This document shows positions 53,690 through 61,925 of a stretch of 64,000 nt of DNA, piece by piece (the first letter of the stretch is position 1; each line of letters begins with the position of its first letter). The DNA lies in contig JAZOUB010000009.1 in assembly GCA_045657945.1 (NCBI GenBank), positions 1-64,000 of the forward strand, written 5' to 3'. Below the pieces are notes generated by a model. The model saw only the letters and a list, made by a program, of their open reading frames with translations. It made no database searches and was not told the origin of the DNA. The position numbers and the translations under genes were made by a program. Source of the stretch: HGM04593 sp045657945. Its GTDB lineage: Bacteria > Bacteroidota > Bacteroidia > Bacteroidales > Bacteroidaceae.

Positions 53690-53709
53690 ACATCACAAAC
53701 AGTAATACA

Positions 53710-53883
53710 GGGATATACCCCACAATTTAAGTAAGGCAAAAGTTCCTCTCTGGGCAAAGTTGCACCGGCAACCAAGCTGCAGAGAGGAACTTTTATAATT
53801 TCAGCAATACAAGAGTTTGCAAAACAAGAAATTCTGTAGTACATCTCTTTTTAAGAGATAGAATTAAGCCTGTCGTATATCCC
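53710..53883. terminator. Nested hairpins (strong terminator inside a long-range stem)
   Basis: AAAAGTTCCTCTCTG (53738-53752) pairs perfectly with 53780-53794, with an inner GTTGC/GCAAC. GGGATATAC (53710-53718) can pair with GTATATCCC (53875-53883), and TCTCTT/AAGAGA (53844-53858) forms a third arm. It ends panE transcription and marks the border of the AT-rich cluster. Confidence 0.7.
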
Positions 53884-54040
53884 GGAATTCATATTACCGA
53901 AACAAACCATTTAGTTTTTTTATTTTTTTTAATAAAAGTTGCTATTTACACTTTTTTTATTGAAATTTGCAAGGATAACATCTCTTAAAAGGAGTTATAC
54001 CGAAAAAGGGAATCAAAAAGTATTATACAATAAATATTGG

Positions 54041-54523
54041 ATGAGAAACACAGATAAGACATATTTTGTTGCCATTGACGACCAAGTTTTTGGTCCGTAC
54101 TCCAAAAGCGAGATTTTAAATCTTGGTATACTTCCAGATACATTGGTAAGCAGAAATGATTCTGAATGGGTTAATGCTTCTGAAATGCCGGAATTTTCGC
54201 ATTTATTTCACCCAAGAGCCAATAGGCAAGCAATAACAGAAACTGTTCGCCGACCGATATTTGACAACAAGAAACTGATATATAAGCAAAAGAGAAAGGC
54301 TGCACTGATTGGAGTTTTATCATTAGGACTTGCAGGATTATCAATCATAGGCATTGGGGAGACTTGGAAGAGCAATATATTCGCAGGCACATCGTTAGAC
54401 CACGGTGGATTCGGTTTTGTGTTAAAAATAATCTCGTTCATGTTATTGTCTGTTGTTATTGCTATTCCATTTTTCATTATTTCACTCATTAGACTTATAT
54501 ATTATAGCTTTAAATTATCATAG
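54041..54523 (+). CDS. GYF_2-domain membrane protein
   Basis: 160 aa. Residues ~5-50 form a GYF_2 (DUF4339) domain (YFVAIDDQVFGPYSKSEI, then DSEWVNASEM). Two transmembrane helices follow (KAALIGVLSLGLAGLSIIGI; FVLKIISFMLLSVVIAIPFF). The same GYF_2 module occurs twice in the ATPase two genes on, suggesting the two proteins share a partner or meet at the membrane. First gene of the cluster; a longer start at 53939 would begin in promoter-like sequence. Confidence 0.8.
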   Translation: MRNTDKTYFVAIDDQVFGPYSKSEILNLGILPDTLVSRNDSEWVNASEMPEFSHLFHPRANRQAITETVRRPIFDNKKLIYKQKRKAALIGVLSLGLAGLSIIGIGETWKSNIFAGTSLDHGGFGFVLKIISFMLLSVVIAIPFFIISLIRLIYYSFKLS

Positions 54524-54540
54524 AATAGTAAAAAGGGATC

Positions 54541-54813
54541 ATGTATACGTTTATAGCAAGCCGTACCTCTTCGGATCAAAACATATTATATCCGGACATG
54601 CTAGAGATTGATGCGTTCAATGTTATATATTATAAGGGTTATGTATTCGGATATTCAACAATTGTAATTGCCAGACACAACATAGCTAGCGTCTCATTGA
54701 ATAGTGGTTTATTTTTCGCTGATATTATAATTTCAAGCATAGGGGGAGAACGGATTATTGCCAGAGGGTTCAAAAAATGTAAAGCAAAAGAGATTTTAAG
54801 AATTTTAGTATAA
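54541..54813 (+). CDS. Bacterial PH-like domain protein
   Basis: 90 aa. The pattern DMLEIDAFNVIYYKGYVFGYS, then RHNIASVSLNSGL, FADIIISSIGGERIIARGFK and AKEILRILV fits a small bacterial PH (bPH)-like fold. No membrane helix. It sits 17 bases after the GYF_2 gene and 6 bases before the ATPase gene. Confidence 0.6.
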   Translation: MYTFIASRTSSDQNILYPDMLEIDAFNVIYYKGYVFGYSTIVIARHNIASVSLNSGLFFADIIISSIGGERIIARGFKKCKAKEILRILV

Positions 54814-54819
54814 GAAGCC

Positions 54820-57800
54820 ATGGATACACAATATTATGTTGATTTGGATGGACAAGAGTTTGGTCCATATGATTTAGAACAAATGCAGGCGTTTGGGCTA
54901 ATGCCAAACATAAAAGTATATTCTACATCAACAAAAGAATGGGCGTCAGCAATCTCCTACCCTGAGTTGATTGATTATATAACATCTGACAGCGTTAGCA
55001 ATACAGATGTGGATCTTTACAACAGGACATATTACCTTAGATTAGAAGAAGGGATATATGGTCCATACTCTTTGCCTGAGTTTGCATTTTTGGATATTGT
55101 TCCAGAATCTGTAGTAAGTATTGACAATATGCAGAATTGGCAAGTAGCAAGTGAGATAGAAGGTTTGTTGCCAGCCTTGGATTTACTGTCGTCAGGTGAA
55201 ACTATAAGCCCAATAACAAACAGTGATCTCAACACTAAAGAACTTGAAGAAGTTATAGAAGAACAAGAACAGGAAATAATAGAACTTAAAGGAGTGTTGG
55301 ATGAACTGCGGGATGAATTGGACAAAGAAAAAGAACTAAGTTCAAACATTCCTGTATATAATATTTCTATAGACGGCACAATAAAATACACTGAATTGCG
55401 TGAGGAATTATGTGCTTTGGCAAAAAACAATATTTTCACGGCAAATTCAAGCGACACTGTTTACCGCAAAGTATTTCCCACAGCTGAATTAGAGAAGGCG
55501 TACTATATTGACGAGTACACACATTTTATCAATAGTGTAAGATCTACCTTAAGTATCATAACAGAGAAGCTACAGGGTGTCCATTCATTGTTTGATAATG
55601 ATATTATGTTGTTGGGGAATTGTGCACAATTGGTTCATAACAAATATGACAAAGAAGCAAAAAGGGAAGAACGAGAATTGCTTGAAACGATAAATCAACA
55701 AATAGAAACTATAAAGAGTTCCACGAATTCCAACATAACGATTGAATCGTTAAAACAGACTTTAAAATTCCGCAAGGCTGAAATCGCTTTGAAATATCAA
55801 AAGAAGCAAACCGAAGAACTGGAAAGAATCACATTCATAAAGAGGGATATAACACAGGCTTTTAATAATTTGCGTAAAGAAATTATTGACACGATAAATA
55901 TATCATATAAAAAAGGCACTACCTACTATGATGATTTATTCAACAGCATGTATGAAATTTCGTCATCAAATGCCAATCATTGGGATAAAATCAATGACAA
56001 AGGGAGCATGCCTTCTTCATTCCTTGCAATCGGCAACAAACAACATCGGTTTACAATTTTAGGCGAAGATATTGTCATTACAGAGAATTGCTATATACGA
56101 TTGCTTAACAACCAGAATTTGATTGTCAAACACAACAACAATAACAAAAAACAAGCCCACTCATTTGCAAATTCATTGGTAGCCCGTTTAATGGCGGCAG
56201 CATCTCCTGGCAAAGTAAATATTGCGATGATTGACGCTGAAGAGATGGATGGCACATCTAGTGTTTTCAAATTCCTGAACAGGAACATATACCAGATAGT
56301 TGCCAGAGCCGAAGATATCCGTAAGTGTTTAGATGACACCGAACGACACATTTGCAATATCATTCAAAATTTGCTTTTAGGTCCCATCAAAACATTGGAA
56401 GACTACAACCAAGGCAAAGAGAACAAAGAGGCCTATACAGTAATTGTCATTGATAACTTCCCAATTGGTATCAACAGTGAAACACTTTCAATACTTCAAA
56501 AGATTTTGAAAAATGGTATCCGTGCAGGCGTCAATGTAATAATGTTGGTAAATGAAGATAATATCAACCGTTCGGAGGAGGCAAAAAAAGCATACAACAA
56601 CTGTAATATATCTATGATTGAACAGAATTGTCAAACATTTGACTTGACTGACAATCATGAAAAGATCAATTTTGATGCATTTTCAGAAGAACAGCTCCGA
56701 AGAATCGTTCAGTATATAAATTCAGGCGTAGAGATACGCAAAGAAGAAGCCATACTTTTTGGCGATTATATGCTTGAAGAATCTGAATGGTGGTCTAGGA
56801 AAAGTGCAAAATATATTGAAATTCCATTTGGAGTTGCCGAAGACAGGCAGATTCAGAAATTAAAGATTACACAGGAAAGCGGACAGAACTCAGCTGTCGT
56901 CATTGGAATTCCTGGTTCGGGAAAGAGTGTATTTCTGCATGCTTTAATCTGTAGTGCCGCAATCAATTACTCACCAGACGAGTTGAACATGTACCTGATT
57001 GACTTCTCTGGAGTAGAGTTCAATTCATACGCATTGCATAATCTGCCACATGCCCGTGTCATTGCTCCCGAGGCTGAGCGTGAATTTGGTTTGAGTATTC
57101 TAAATGAATTGGTTGAAGAGGGTTCAAGGCGAATGGAACTATGTAGGAACCATAATGTAAGCAACATTGTGGATCTCAAAGCAAAAGATCCTTCATTGCA
57201 CATTCCACGCTTGCTTGTAATCATTGACGAATTCCAAAAGATTTTTGAAATCGATAATGACTTCATCAGCAAGGAAGCAAATGCAAAAATCCATACAATC
57301 ATACAAGAATTCCGCAAGTTTGGTATAAACCTGATTCTGGCGACACAGAAACTTCCGTCATCATCAATACTACCAAAGGACTTAATTGCAAACAGAGTTG
57401 TATTCAAGAGTTCACCAGCAGATTTTTCGTCTTTGATTTCATTGCATAGCAATATAAAAATTCCGCAATTGCACACTGGAGAATGCATATATAATTCGGA
57501 GTCAGGTTCTCCATATGACAATCATAAGGCGCAGGGATTCTTGGTTACAAAATCCGACATAGACAAGTTGCTTGAACAAATAACAAATCATACAAGAGCT
57601 GTGCATTATCATAAACAGCACCAAATGGTTGTCTTTAGAGGAAATGACCTACCAGATTTCCAGAACCGTAGAATTGCAAGATGCCATCAGAATGCTTTGG
57701 AAATACCAGAGTCAATAGGTATATACTTAGGAGAATCTATATCTATCCACGAAACAGATGTATGTGCTATACTACGCAAGGAATCGGCAAACAACATTCT

Positions 57801-58434
57801 GATTTTAGGAGGAGAATCACATGTTGCGCAAAGAATTGCTTACTATGCAACTATTTCAGCTACAGCTGCACACACTGACCAAAGTGCGACATTTGTAGAA
57901 CTAAACTTCATGCGTAAGGAAGAACCACTAAACGAAGAGATTCAAGTCGTTTTTGACTCATTACCATTCACATCTCAAGTTGTATCAAAGAATGCTGAAG
58001 TCCTTGAGGCTTTGACAACTATAAAAGAAGAAATTGATGAACGACGCAAGGATGAAGATATGACACAAAAACACATATATCTCACGATATATGCGTTCCA
58101 ATTGGCTAGGATGTTTGATAAAGGCGGAAGAAGAGGTGACGATGTTTCAGAATGCGGTGTTCTGTTGGATTACATACTGAAAAATGGTCCGGCTGTAGGT
58201 GTATTTACAATATTGCAGTGTGACAATTGGGACAATCTGAATAGGATTGGTAACCCACTTTCATCTTTCACATACCGTGTGGCACTCCAAATGACTGAAA
58301 ATGACTCGAACAAGATTACAGGCACATCAATTGCAAGCAAACTTTTCGTTTTCAACAGACCAAGTTCTGTATTCAGAGCATATTTTAGAGATAACAACCG
58401 AAATATAAACATCAAATTCAAACCATATAAATAA
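54820..58434 (+). CDS. FtsK/EccC-like multi-module ATPase with two N-terminal GYF_2 domains
   Basis: 1204 aa. GYF_2 domains at ~1-50 (YYVDLDGQEFGPYDLEQM) and ~65-115 (YYLRLEEGIYGPYSLPEF), a coiled coil at ~140-175, and a second helical segment at 260-370. Three FtsK/SpoIIIE-like modules follow, as in type VII secretion EccC/EssC. The first (~440-600) lacks a P-loop. The second has Walker A GIPGSGKS (696-703), Walker B LLVIIDEF (803 = Asp) and the FtsK segment LILATQKLPSSSILPKDL. The third (~975-1190) has a degenerate loop GGESHVAQ. No transmembrane helix is obvious, so a partner may anchor it. It likely powers export of the neighbouring WxD proteins. Confidence 0.85.
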   Translation: MDTQYYVDLDGQEFGPYDLEQMQAFGLMPNIKVYSTSTKEWASAISYPELIDYITSDSVSNTDVDLYNRTYYLRLEEGIYGPYSLPEFAFLDIVPESVVSIDNMQNWQVASEIEGLLPALDLLSSGETISPITNSDLNTKELEEVIEEQEQEIIELKGVLDELRDELDKEKELSSNIPVYNISIDGTIKYTELREELCALAKNNIFTANSSDTVYRKVFPTAELEKAYYIDEYTHFINSVRSTLSIITEKLQGVHSLFDNDIMLLGNCAQLVHNKYDKEAKREERELLETINQQIETIKSSTNSNITIESLKQTLKFRKAEIALKYQKKQTEELERITFIKRDITQAFNNLRKEIIDTINISYKKGTTYYDDLFNSMYEISSSNANHWDKINDKGSMPSSFLAIGNKQHRFTILGEDIVITENCYIRLLNNQNLIVKHNNNNKKQAHSFANSLVARLMAAASPGKVNIAMIDAEEMDGTSSVFKFLNRNIYQIVARAEDIRKCLDDTERHICNIIQNLLLGPIKTLEDYNQGKENKEAYTVIVIDNFPIGINSETLSILQKILKNGIRAGVNVIMLVNEDNINRSEEAKKAYNNCNISMIEQNCQTFDLTDNHEKINFDAFSEEQLRRIVQYINSGVEIRKEEAILFGDYMLEESEWWSRKSAKYIEIPFGVAEDRQIQKLKITQESGQNSAVVIGIPGSGKSVFLHALICSAAINYSPDELNMYLIDFSGVEFNSYALHNLPHARVIAPEAEREFGLSILNELVEEGSRRMELCRNHNVSNIVDLKAKDPSLHIPRLLVIIDEFQKIFEIDNDFISKEANAKIHTIIQEFRKFGINLILATQKLPSSSILPKDLIANRVVFKSSPADFSSLISLHSNIKIPQLHTGECIYNSESGSPYDNHKAQGFLVTKSDIDKLLEQITNHTRAVHYHKQHQMVVFRGNDLPDFQNRRIARCHQNALEIPESIGIYLGESISIHETDVCAILRKESANNILILGGESHVAQRIAYYATISATAAHTDQSATFVELNFMRKEEPLNEEIQVVFDSLPFTSQVVSKNAEVLEALTTIKEEIDERRKDEDMTQKHIYLTIYAFQLARMFDKGGRRGDDVSECGVLLDYILKNGPAVGVFTILQCDNWDNLNRIGNPLSSFTYRVALQMTENDSNKITGTSIASKLFVFNRPSSVFRAYFRDNNRNINIKFKPYK

Positions 58435-58442
58435 AAGATATT

Positions 58443-58715
58443 ATGGCAAGTGTTATTACAAATTCAGAATCTTTAAAGAAGTTCCGCAACGAATTGCTGG
58501 ACACTGTCGATAATTTAAGAGAACAACTAAGAGTAACCGAACAGGCTATAGAAGAGGTTGCACAAGAATGGAAGGATCCTCAATTCAAGAAGTACAATGA
58601 AGAGTTCAACAAAGATAAAGAACAAATTGAGCCTTTGTGCAAAAAAATCGAGGAATACGAAGATGATGTATTAAGAGGTTTGTACGACATCGTGTATGAG
58701 TATGAGAATCTTTAA
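58443..58715 (+). CDS. WXG100-like small helical protein 1
   Basis: 90 aa, all-helical, with a W-x-D turn at residue 43 (AQEWKDPQFKKYNEEF) in the centre, where WXG100/ESAT-6 proteins carry WxG. It ends YDIVYEYENL, similar in place to the YxxxD/E export signal. It is 8 bases after the ATPase gene. Likely a secreted substrate or structural subunit. Confidence 0.72.
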   Translation: MASVITNSESLKKFRNELLDTVDNLREQLRVTEQAIEEVAQEWKDPQFKKYNEEFNKDKEQIEPLCKKIEEYEDDVLRGLYDIVYEYENL

Positions 58716-58744
58716 AGTAAATTACATAAATAAAATTGATAGTT

Positions 58745-59038
58745 ATGGACAATTTTGCACATGTCAGTTCAAAGTCTTTGATTGATTTACAAAGCAATTT
58801 AATAAAATTGGCAGAACGTCTGAACGAGACATACGAGACATTAAAAAGTAACGAAGCGAGTTTGGGCGAAGCATGGTTGGATGACAAGTTCGCTGAATTT
58901 GAAGATGACTTCAAGTCTAGCAGAGAGTTGATTAACGAGCTTTCTGAGAAATATTCACACTGGGCAAATAGTTACCTTCCTCCATACATAGAACTTGCGC
59001 TCAAATATGAAGCGGCAAAAGCGGGATTAGGGCGTTAA
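58745..59038 (+). CDS. WXG100-like small helical protein 2
   Basis: 97 aa; helix-turn-helix hairpin with W44 in GEAWLDDKFAEFEDDF, the same turn as protein 1. The two could pair as ESAT-6/CFP-10-type heterodimers do. Its C-terminus (YIELALKYEAAKAGLGR) is distinct. ATG 58745 is preferred over an upstream TTG. Confidence 0.72.
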   Translation: MDNFAHVSSKSLIDLQSNLIKLAERLNETYETLKSNEASLGEAWLDDKFAEFEDDFKSSRELINELSEKYSHWANSYLPPYIELALKYEAAKAGLGR

Positions 59039-59056
59039 CATAATATTGGGCAAATT

Positions 59057-59908
59057 ATGAGTGAACCATCAGCACATATTCGCGATCACCAATCGCTTAT
59101 AGAACTAAATAATACCTTGGAGTATAGTGCCGACTCTATCCTCAAAATATTAGAGCAGGTAGACGCCTATTTAAAAGGGGTTATTGAAGCATTAAAAAAA
59201 CAAATGAAGGTGCTTGAGGAGGAACTGCGTGCCGCTGAAGAAGCATTGGCAGAAGCTGAGAAAGCTCATAGTTCGTGCGTCGCATCACAACGCTGGGTTG
59301 ATGAATACGAGGATGAAGATGGTAATACACATGGTGGATACTATACACCGTCTTGCGATAGTGAGGCTTCTGCAGTAGAACGATGTCGAGAAGAACGCGA
59401 CAGATGCCAAGAAAAATATGAAAAGGCGAAGCGTATATGTGATGACTGTGAGTATGAAATAGAACAATATAAATATCCAGGTGGCATCTTTTATATTCCA
59501 CCTCCAGGTGGAGAAAAAACAATGGAGGATCTAGCTAAAGAGCATACGGATAAGGCAACTTCCAAGATGCGAGATATCCTTGCAGTAGTTGAGAAATATC
59601 TTCGATATAATATGTCTACGAAGGCTTCATGTTTTTCAACAACTCCTACTGACATAGATGTGACTAACGGCTCGAGCAAAACATTAAGTCCTGAAGAGAA
59701 AAAAGAACGATTTAATAACGCCATTCAAAAAGTAATTGAGCGTCAACAAAACGAAAACTATGGTAGCCGTCAGATTGCTGATGCCAACAGAGTTATAAGA
59801 TGCCCTCGATGTGGAAGACCACCAATTGCATGTATATGCAATAACACAAGAGAAAGAGAGTACACAAGAGAGGATATTCAAATTATCAGAAATGATTTTT
59901 CGCGATGA
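59057..59908 (+). CDS. Coiled-coil protein with C-terminal zinc ribbon
   Basis: 283 aa. Long N-terminal coiled coil (KKQMKVLEEELRAAEEALAE), a middle segment with scattered Cys (YEKAKRICDDCEYEIEQY) and a Gly/Pro loop, and a C-terminal CPRCGRPPIACIC zinc ribbon. No catalytic motif. It lies 18 bases after WxD protein 2 and overlaps the next start by four bases. Confidence 0.65.
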   Translation: MSEPSAHIRDHQSLIELNNTLEYSADSILKILEQVDAYLKGVIEALKKQMKVLEEELRAAEEALAEAEKAHSSCVASQRWVDEYEDEDGNTHGGYYTPSCDSEASAVERCREERDRCQEKYEKAKRICDDCEYEIEQYKYPGGIFYIPPPGGEKTMEDLAKEHTDKATSKMRDILAVVEKYLRYNMSTKASCFSTTPTDIDVTNGSSKTLSPEEKKERFNNAIQKVIERQQNENYGSRQIADANRVIRCPRCGRPPIACICNNTREREYTREDIQIIRNDFSR

Positions 59909-60435
59909 GTAATATACCGGATTTTGCAATGCAAGTGCAAGAGGTGCAGAGGCAAATCGAAGCACAAAGTGATGTGACAGCACAAGACTGGAAAGATGCT
60001 GTACAGCAACGATATTATGACAATTATATGAATGCCTATAAAGAGAAGATGGAACTTTACATACATGGCGGTTCCGGGATTTCCGGGAAAGGCATAAATG
60101 ACTTGTTGGTATTTCTTGATGAGCAGATGCAAAAGATGGAGCAACTTACTGGAGTAACAGCAGATTTGACATTTATGTGTGCTGCGAGTGCATCATATAC
60201 GGGAAGTGTAAGAGATAACTATGGCGTAAGCATACCCGTTGAGGCATTTAAGGAAATCCAAGAAAGAGATGGCGTAGTACATAATGAAAAAAGAGAGCGT
60301 GATTATTGGCGAGAAGAAGGAACTTTCTTTGAACCGGATAATGGTACGCGTCCTGGGCAATACTCAAATGAGGAGATTAAGCAGATAATGGACTATCGTA
60401 GTCAGGATGACTATTATAAGGATTTTAACTATTGA
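59905..60435 (+). CDS. WxD-turn helical protein 3
   Basis: 176 aa. Starts with a helical stretch containing W29 in TAQDWKDAVQQRYYDNYM, matching the WxD turn and spacing to an aromatic seen in the two small proteins. The rest is a helical and loop region (FKEIQERDGVVHNEKR, EEGTFFEPDNGTRPGQYS) that I do not recognise. It may be a longer substrate or a chaperone-like adaptor. Coupled to both neighbours by overlaps. Confidence 0.6.
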   Translation: MSNIPDFAMQVQEVQRQIEAQSDVTAQDWKDAVQQRYYDNYMNAYKEKMELYIHGGSGISGKGINDLLVFLDEQMQKMEQLTGVTADLTFMCAASASYTGSVRDNYGVSIPVEAFKEIQERDGVVHNEKRERDYWREEGTFFEPDNGTRPGQYSNEEIKQIMDYRSQDDYYKDFNY

Positions 60436-61013
60436 TGGGTATGGACGAGATGAGAGAAGAAGTTCTTAGATTAAAGAGAGAGGAACTTAAAGCACGACTC
60501 AAAGGTTTGCCATCTCCTCTTTCTGAAGAAGAGAAGAGTGCCTTAGAAAAATGGAAAACAGAGGTGACTATATTGACAGATAACCCAACCATAATTATAC
60601 CTCCTTTAACTGGCACTGTAAAGCTAGCGGAGTGTGTTAGTGATGATGCACAACAAGAGAATTTCTTAGATACAAAAGAGGAAACTATTGTGCTTTCTTC
60701 TCAAGATATATTGAAGAAGAGAAGAGATGAGTTGAGGCAAAAAGGAATTTTACGTTTTGATGAACAATTTAATATACCGTCAGGGATATTTGTAGAAAAA
60801 AACGTACAACAACAATGGATTCTTAATGAAACGGTTAAAGTCTTATTTGACAATGAGTCTTTGATGAAAGTATATCAAAGTTTCAATATTCCTGACGAAT
60901 CAGGTCAAAATATAGAGGATTTTGATGACATACTTACACAAAGAAGGGAAGAATTAAGAAAGCGTTTAAGACTTAAAGGGGCTTTTGCTTCTGAATGTGA
61001 GAAAGATTATTGA
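60435..61013 (+). CDS. Protein with repeated REEL-type helical motifs
   Basis: 192 aa. Carries three copies of a short motif: LRLKREELKARLKG, ILKKRRDELRQKG and ILTQRREELRKRLRLKG, with an NIPSGIF segment after the second. The same motif pair (ILKKKREELKKKLLEG plus ITIPQGKLA) forms the N-terminal repeats of the E2-like protein two genes on. A shared docking or targeting signal is likely; function unknown. ATG overlaps the previous stop. Confidence 0.62.
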   Translation: MGMDEMREEVLRLKREELKARLKGLPSPLSEEEKSALEKWKTEVTILTDNPTIIIPPLTGTVKLAECVSDDAQQENFLDTKEETIVLSSQDILKKRRDELRQKGILRFDEQFNIPSGIFVEKNVQQQWILNETVKVLFDNESLMKVYQSFNIPDESGQNIEDFDDILTQRREELRKRLRLKGAFASECEKDY

Positions 61014-61059
61014 ATAACTTTCAAGTAAAAGAGGGACTAATTAGTTAAACGACCATTTA

Positions 61060-61905
61060 ATGATGAAAAGCGAGAATATTGAGACTTATCCAATATATGC
61101 CATTAACAGACATCGTATATTACGTGATGGAGATGGAATTACAACTTTGGTTGGATTAGGAGGTTGTCCGCTTAAATGTAAATATTGTATAAATCCCGAT
61201 CATAAGAGATTGTGTGGAGGAAGAACAAGTTCTGAAATTTTTAATGAAGTATATGTAGATAACTTATATTATCTGGCTACAGGAGGTGGGGTGACTTTCG
61301 GCGGTGGAGAGCCCTTATTACACCCTGATTGTATTGTAGATTTTGTTAAACTATGTAATGCTCGTTGGAAGATTAATATTGAAACCTCTTTTAATGTACC
61401 TATGTCGGCAGTAGAAAGAGTGTTGCGAATTGTTAATGAATTTGTAGTTGACATAAAAGACATGAATTCAACAATATATCACAATTATACAGGTTGTTCA
61501 AATGAGCGTGTAATAGATAATCTGAAATATGTCGCCTCTGCTGGATATTCGAAGAAAGTAAAAATTAGAGTTCCATTAATACCTAATTACAACACAGAAG
61601 AGGATGTGCTCCGTTCTATTGAAATTCTTAATAAAATTGGATATAGTAATATAGAAAGATTGACCTATACAACAGATGTCCTAAATACAGAAGATAGGAA
61701 ATCACGTGTTATTGGAATATATGGTAAGCGTGTTTGTGAAACATTAAGAACTGTTAGGCAGGCCATCATTGACTCAACAAACATAGAATATCAATTATTG
61801 TCATGTGAACATACTCGCTGCGAATCTGGGACATGTCCAGCTTGTGAAAAAGAATTACAAGATATTGAAAATATAATACTACACAATAATGAAGAAAGTA
61901 AATAA
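61060..61905 (+). CDS. Radical SAM protein, PFL-activating-enzyme-like
   Basis: 281 aa. CX3CX2C at C36, C40, C43 (GGCPLKCKYCINPDH), then GGGVTFGGGEPLLHPD and RVPLIPNYNTEEDV, the hallmarks of glycyl-radical-enzyme activases. A second Cys group near the C-terminus (CEHTRCESGTCPACEKE) may bind an auxiliary cluster. No glycyl-radical enzyme is near. Its place between the motif-repeat protein and the E2-like gene suggests it modifies a cluster protein; this is inference. Confidence 0.82.
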   Translation: MMKSENIETYPIYAINRHRILRDGDGITTLVGLGGCPLKCKYCINPDHKRLCGGRTSSEIFNEVYVDNLYYLATGGGVTFGGGEPLLHPDCIVDFVKLCNARWKINIETSFNVPMSAVERVLRIVNEFVVDIKDMNSTIYHNYTGCSNERVIDNLKYVASAGYSKKVKIRVPLIPNYNTEEDVLRSIEILNKIGYSNIERLTYTTDVLNTEDRKSRVIGIYGKRVCETLRTVRQAIIDSTNIEYQLLSCEHTRCESGTCPACEKELQDIENIILHNNEESK

Positions 61906-61925
61906 ACTTTTAAATATATAAACTT

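Noticed and set aside
54820..58434. Plain FtsK DNA translocase
   Set aside because: No FtsK gamma domain or membrane helices; three module layout and WxD neighbours fit an EccC-like role better, though this is not proven.
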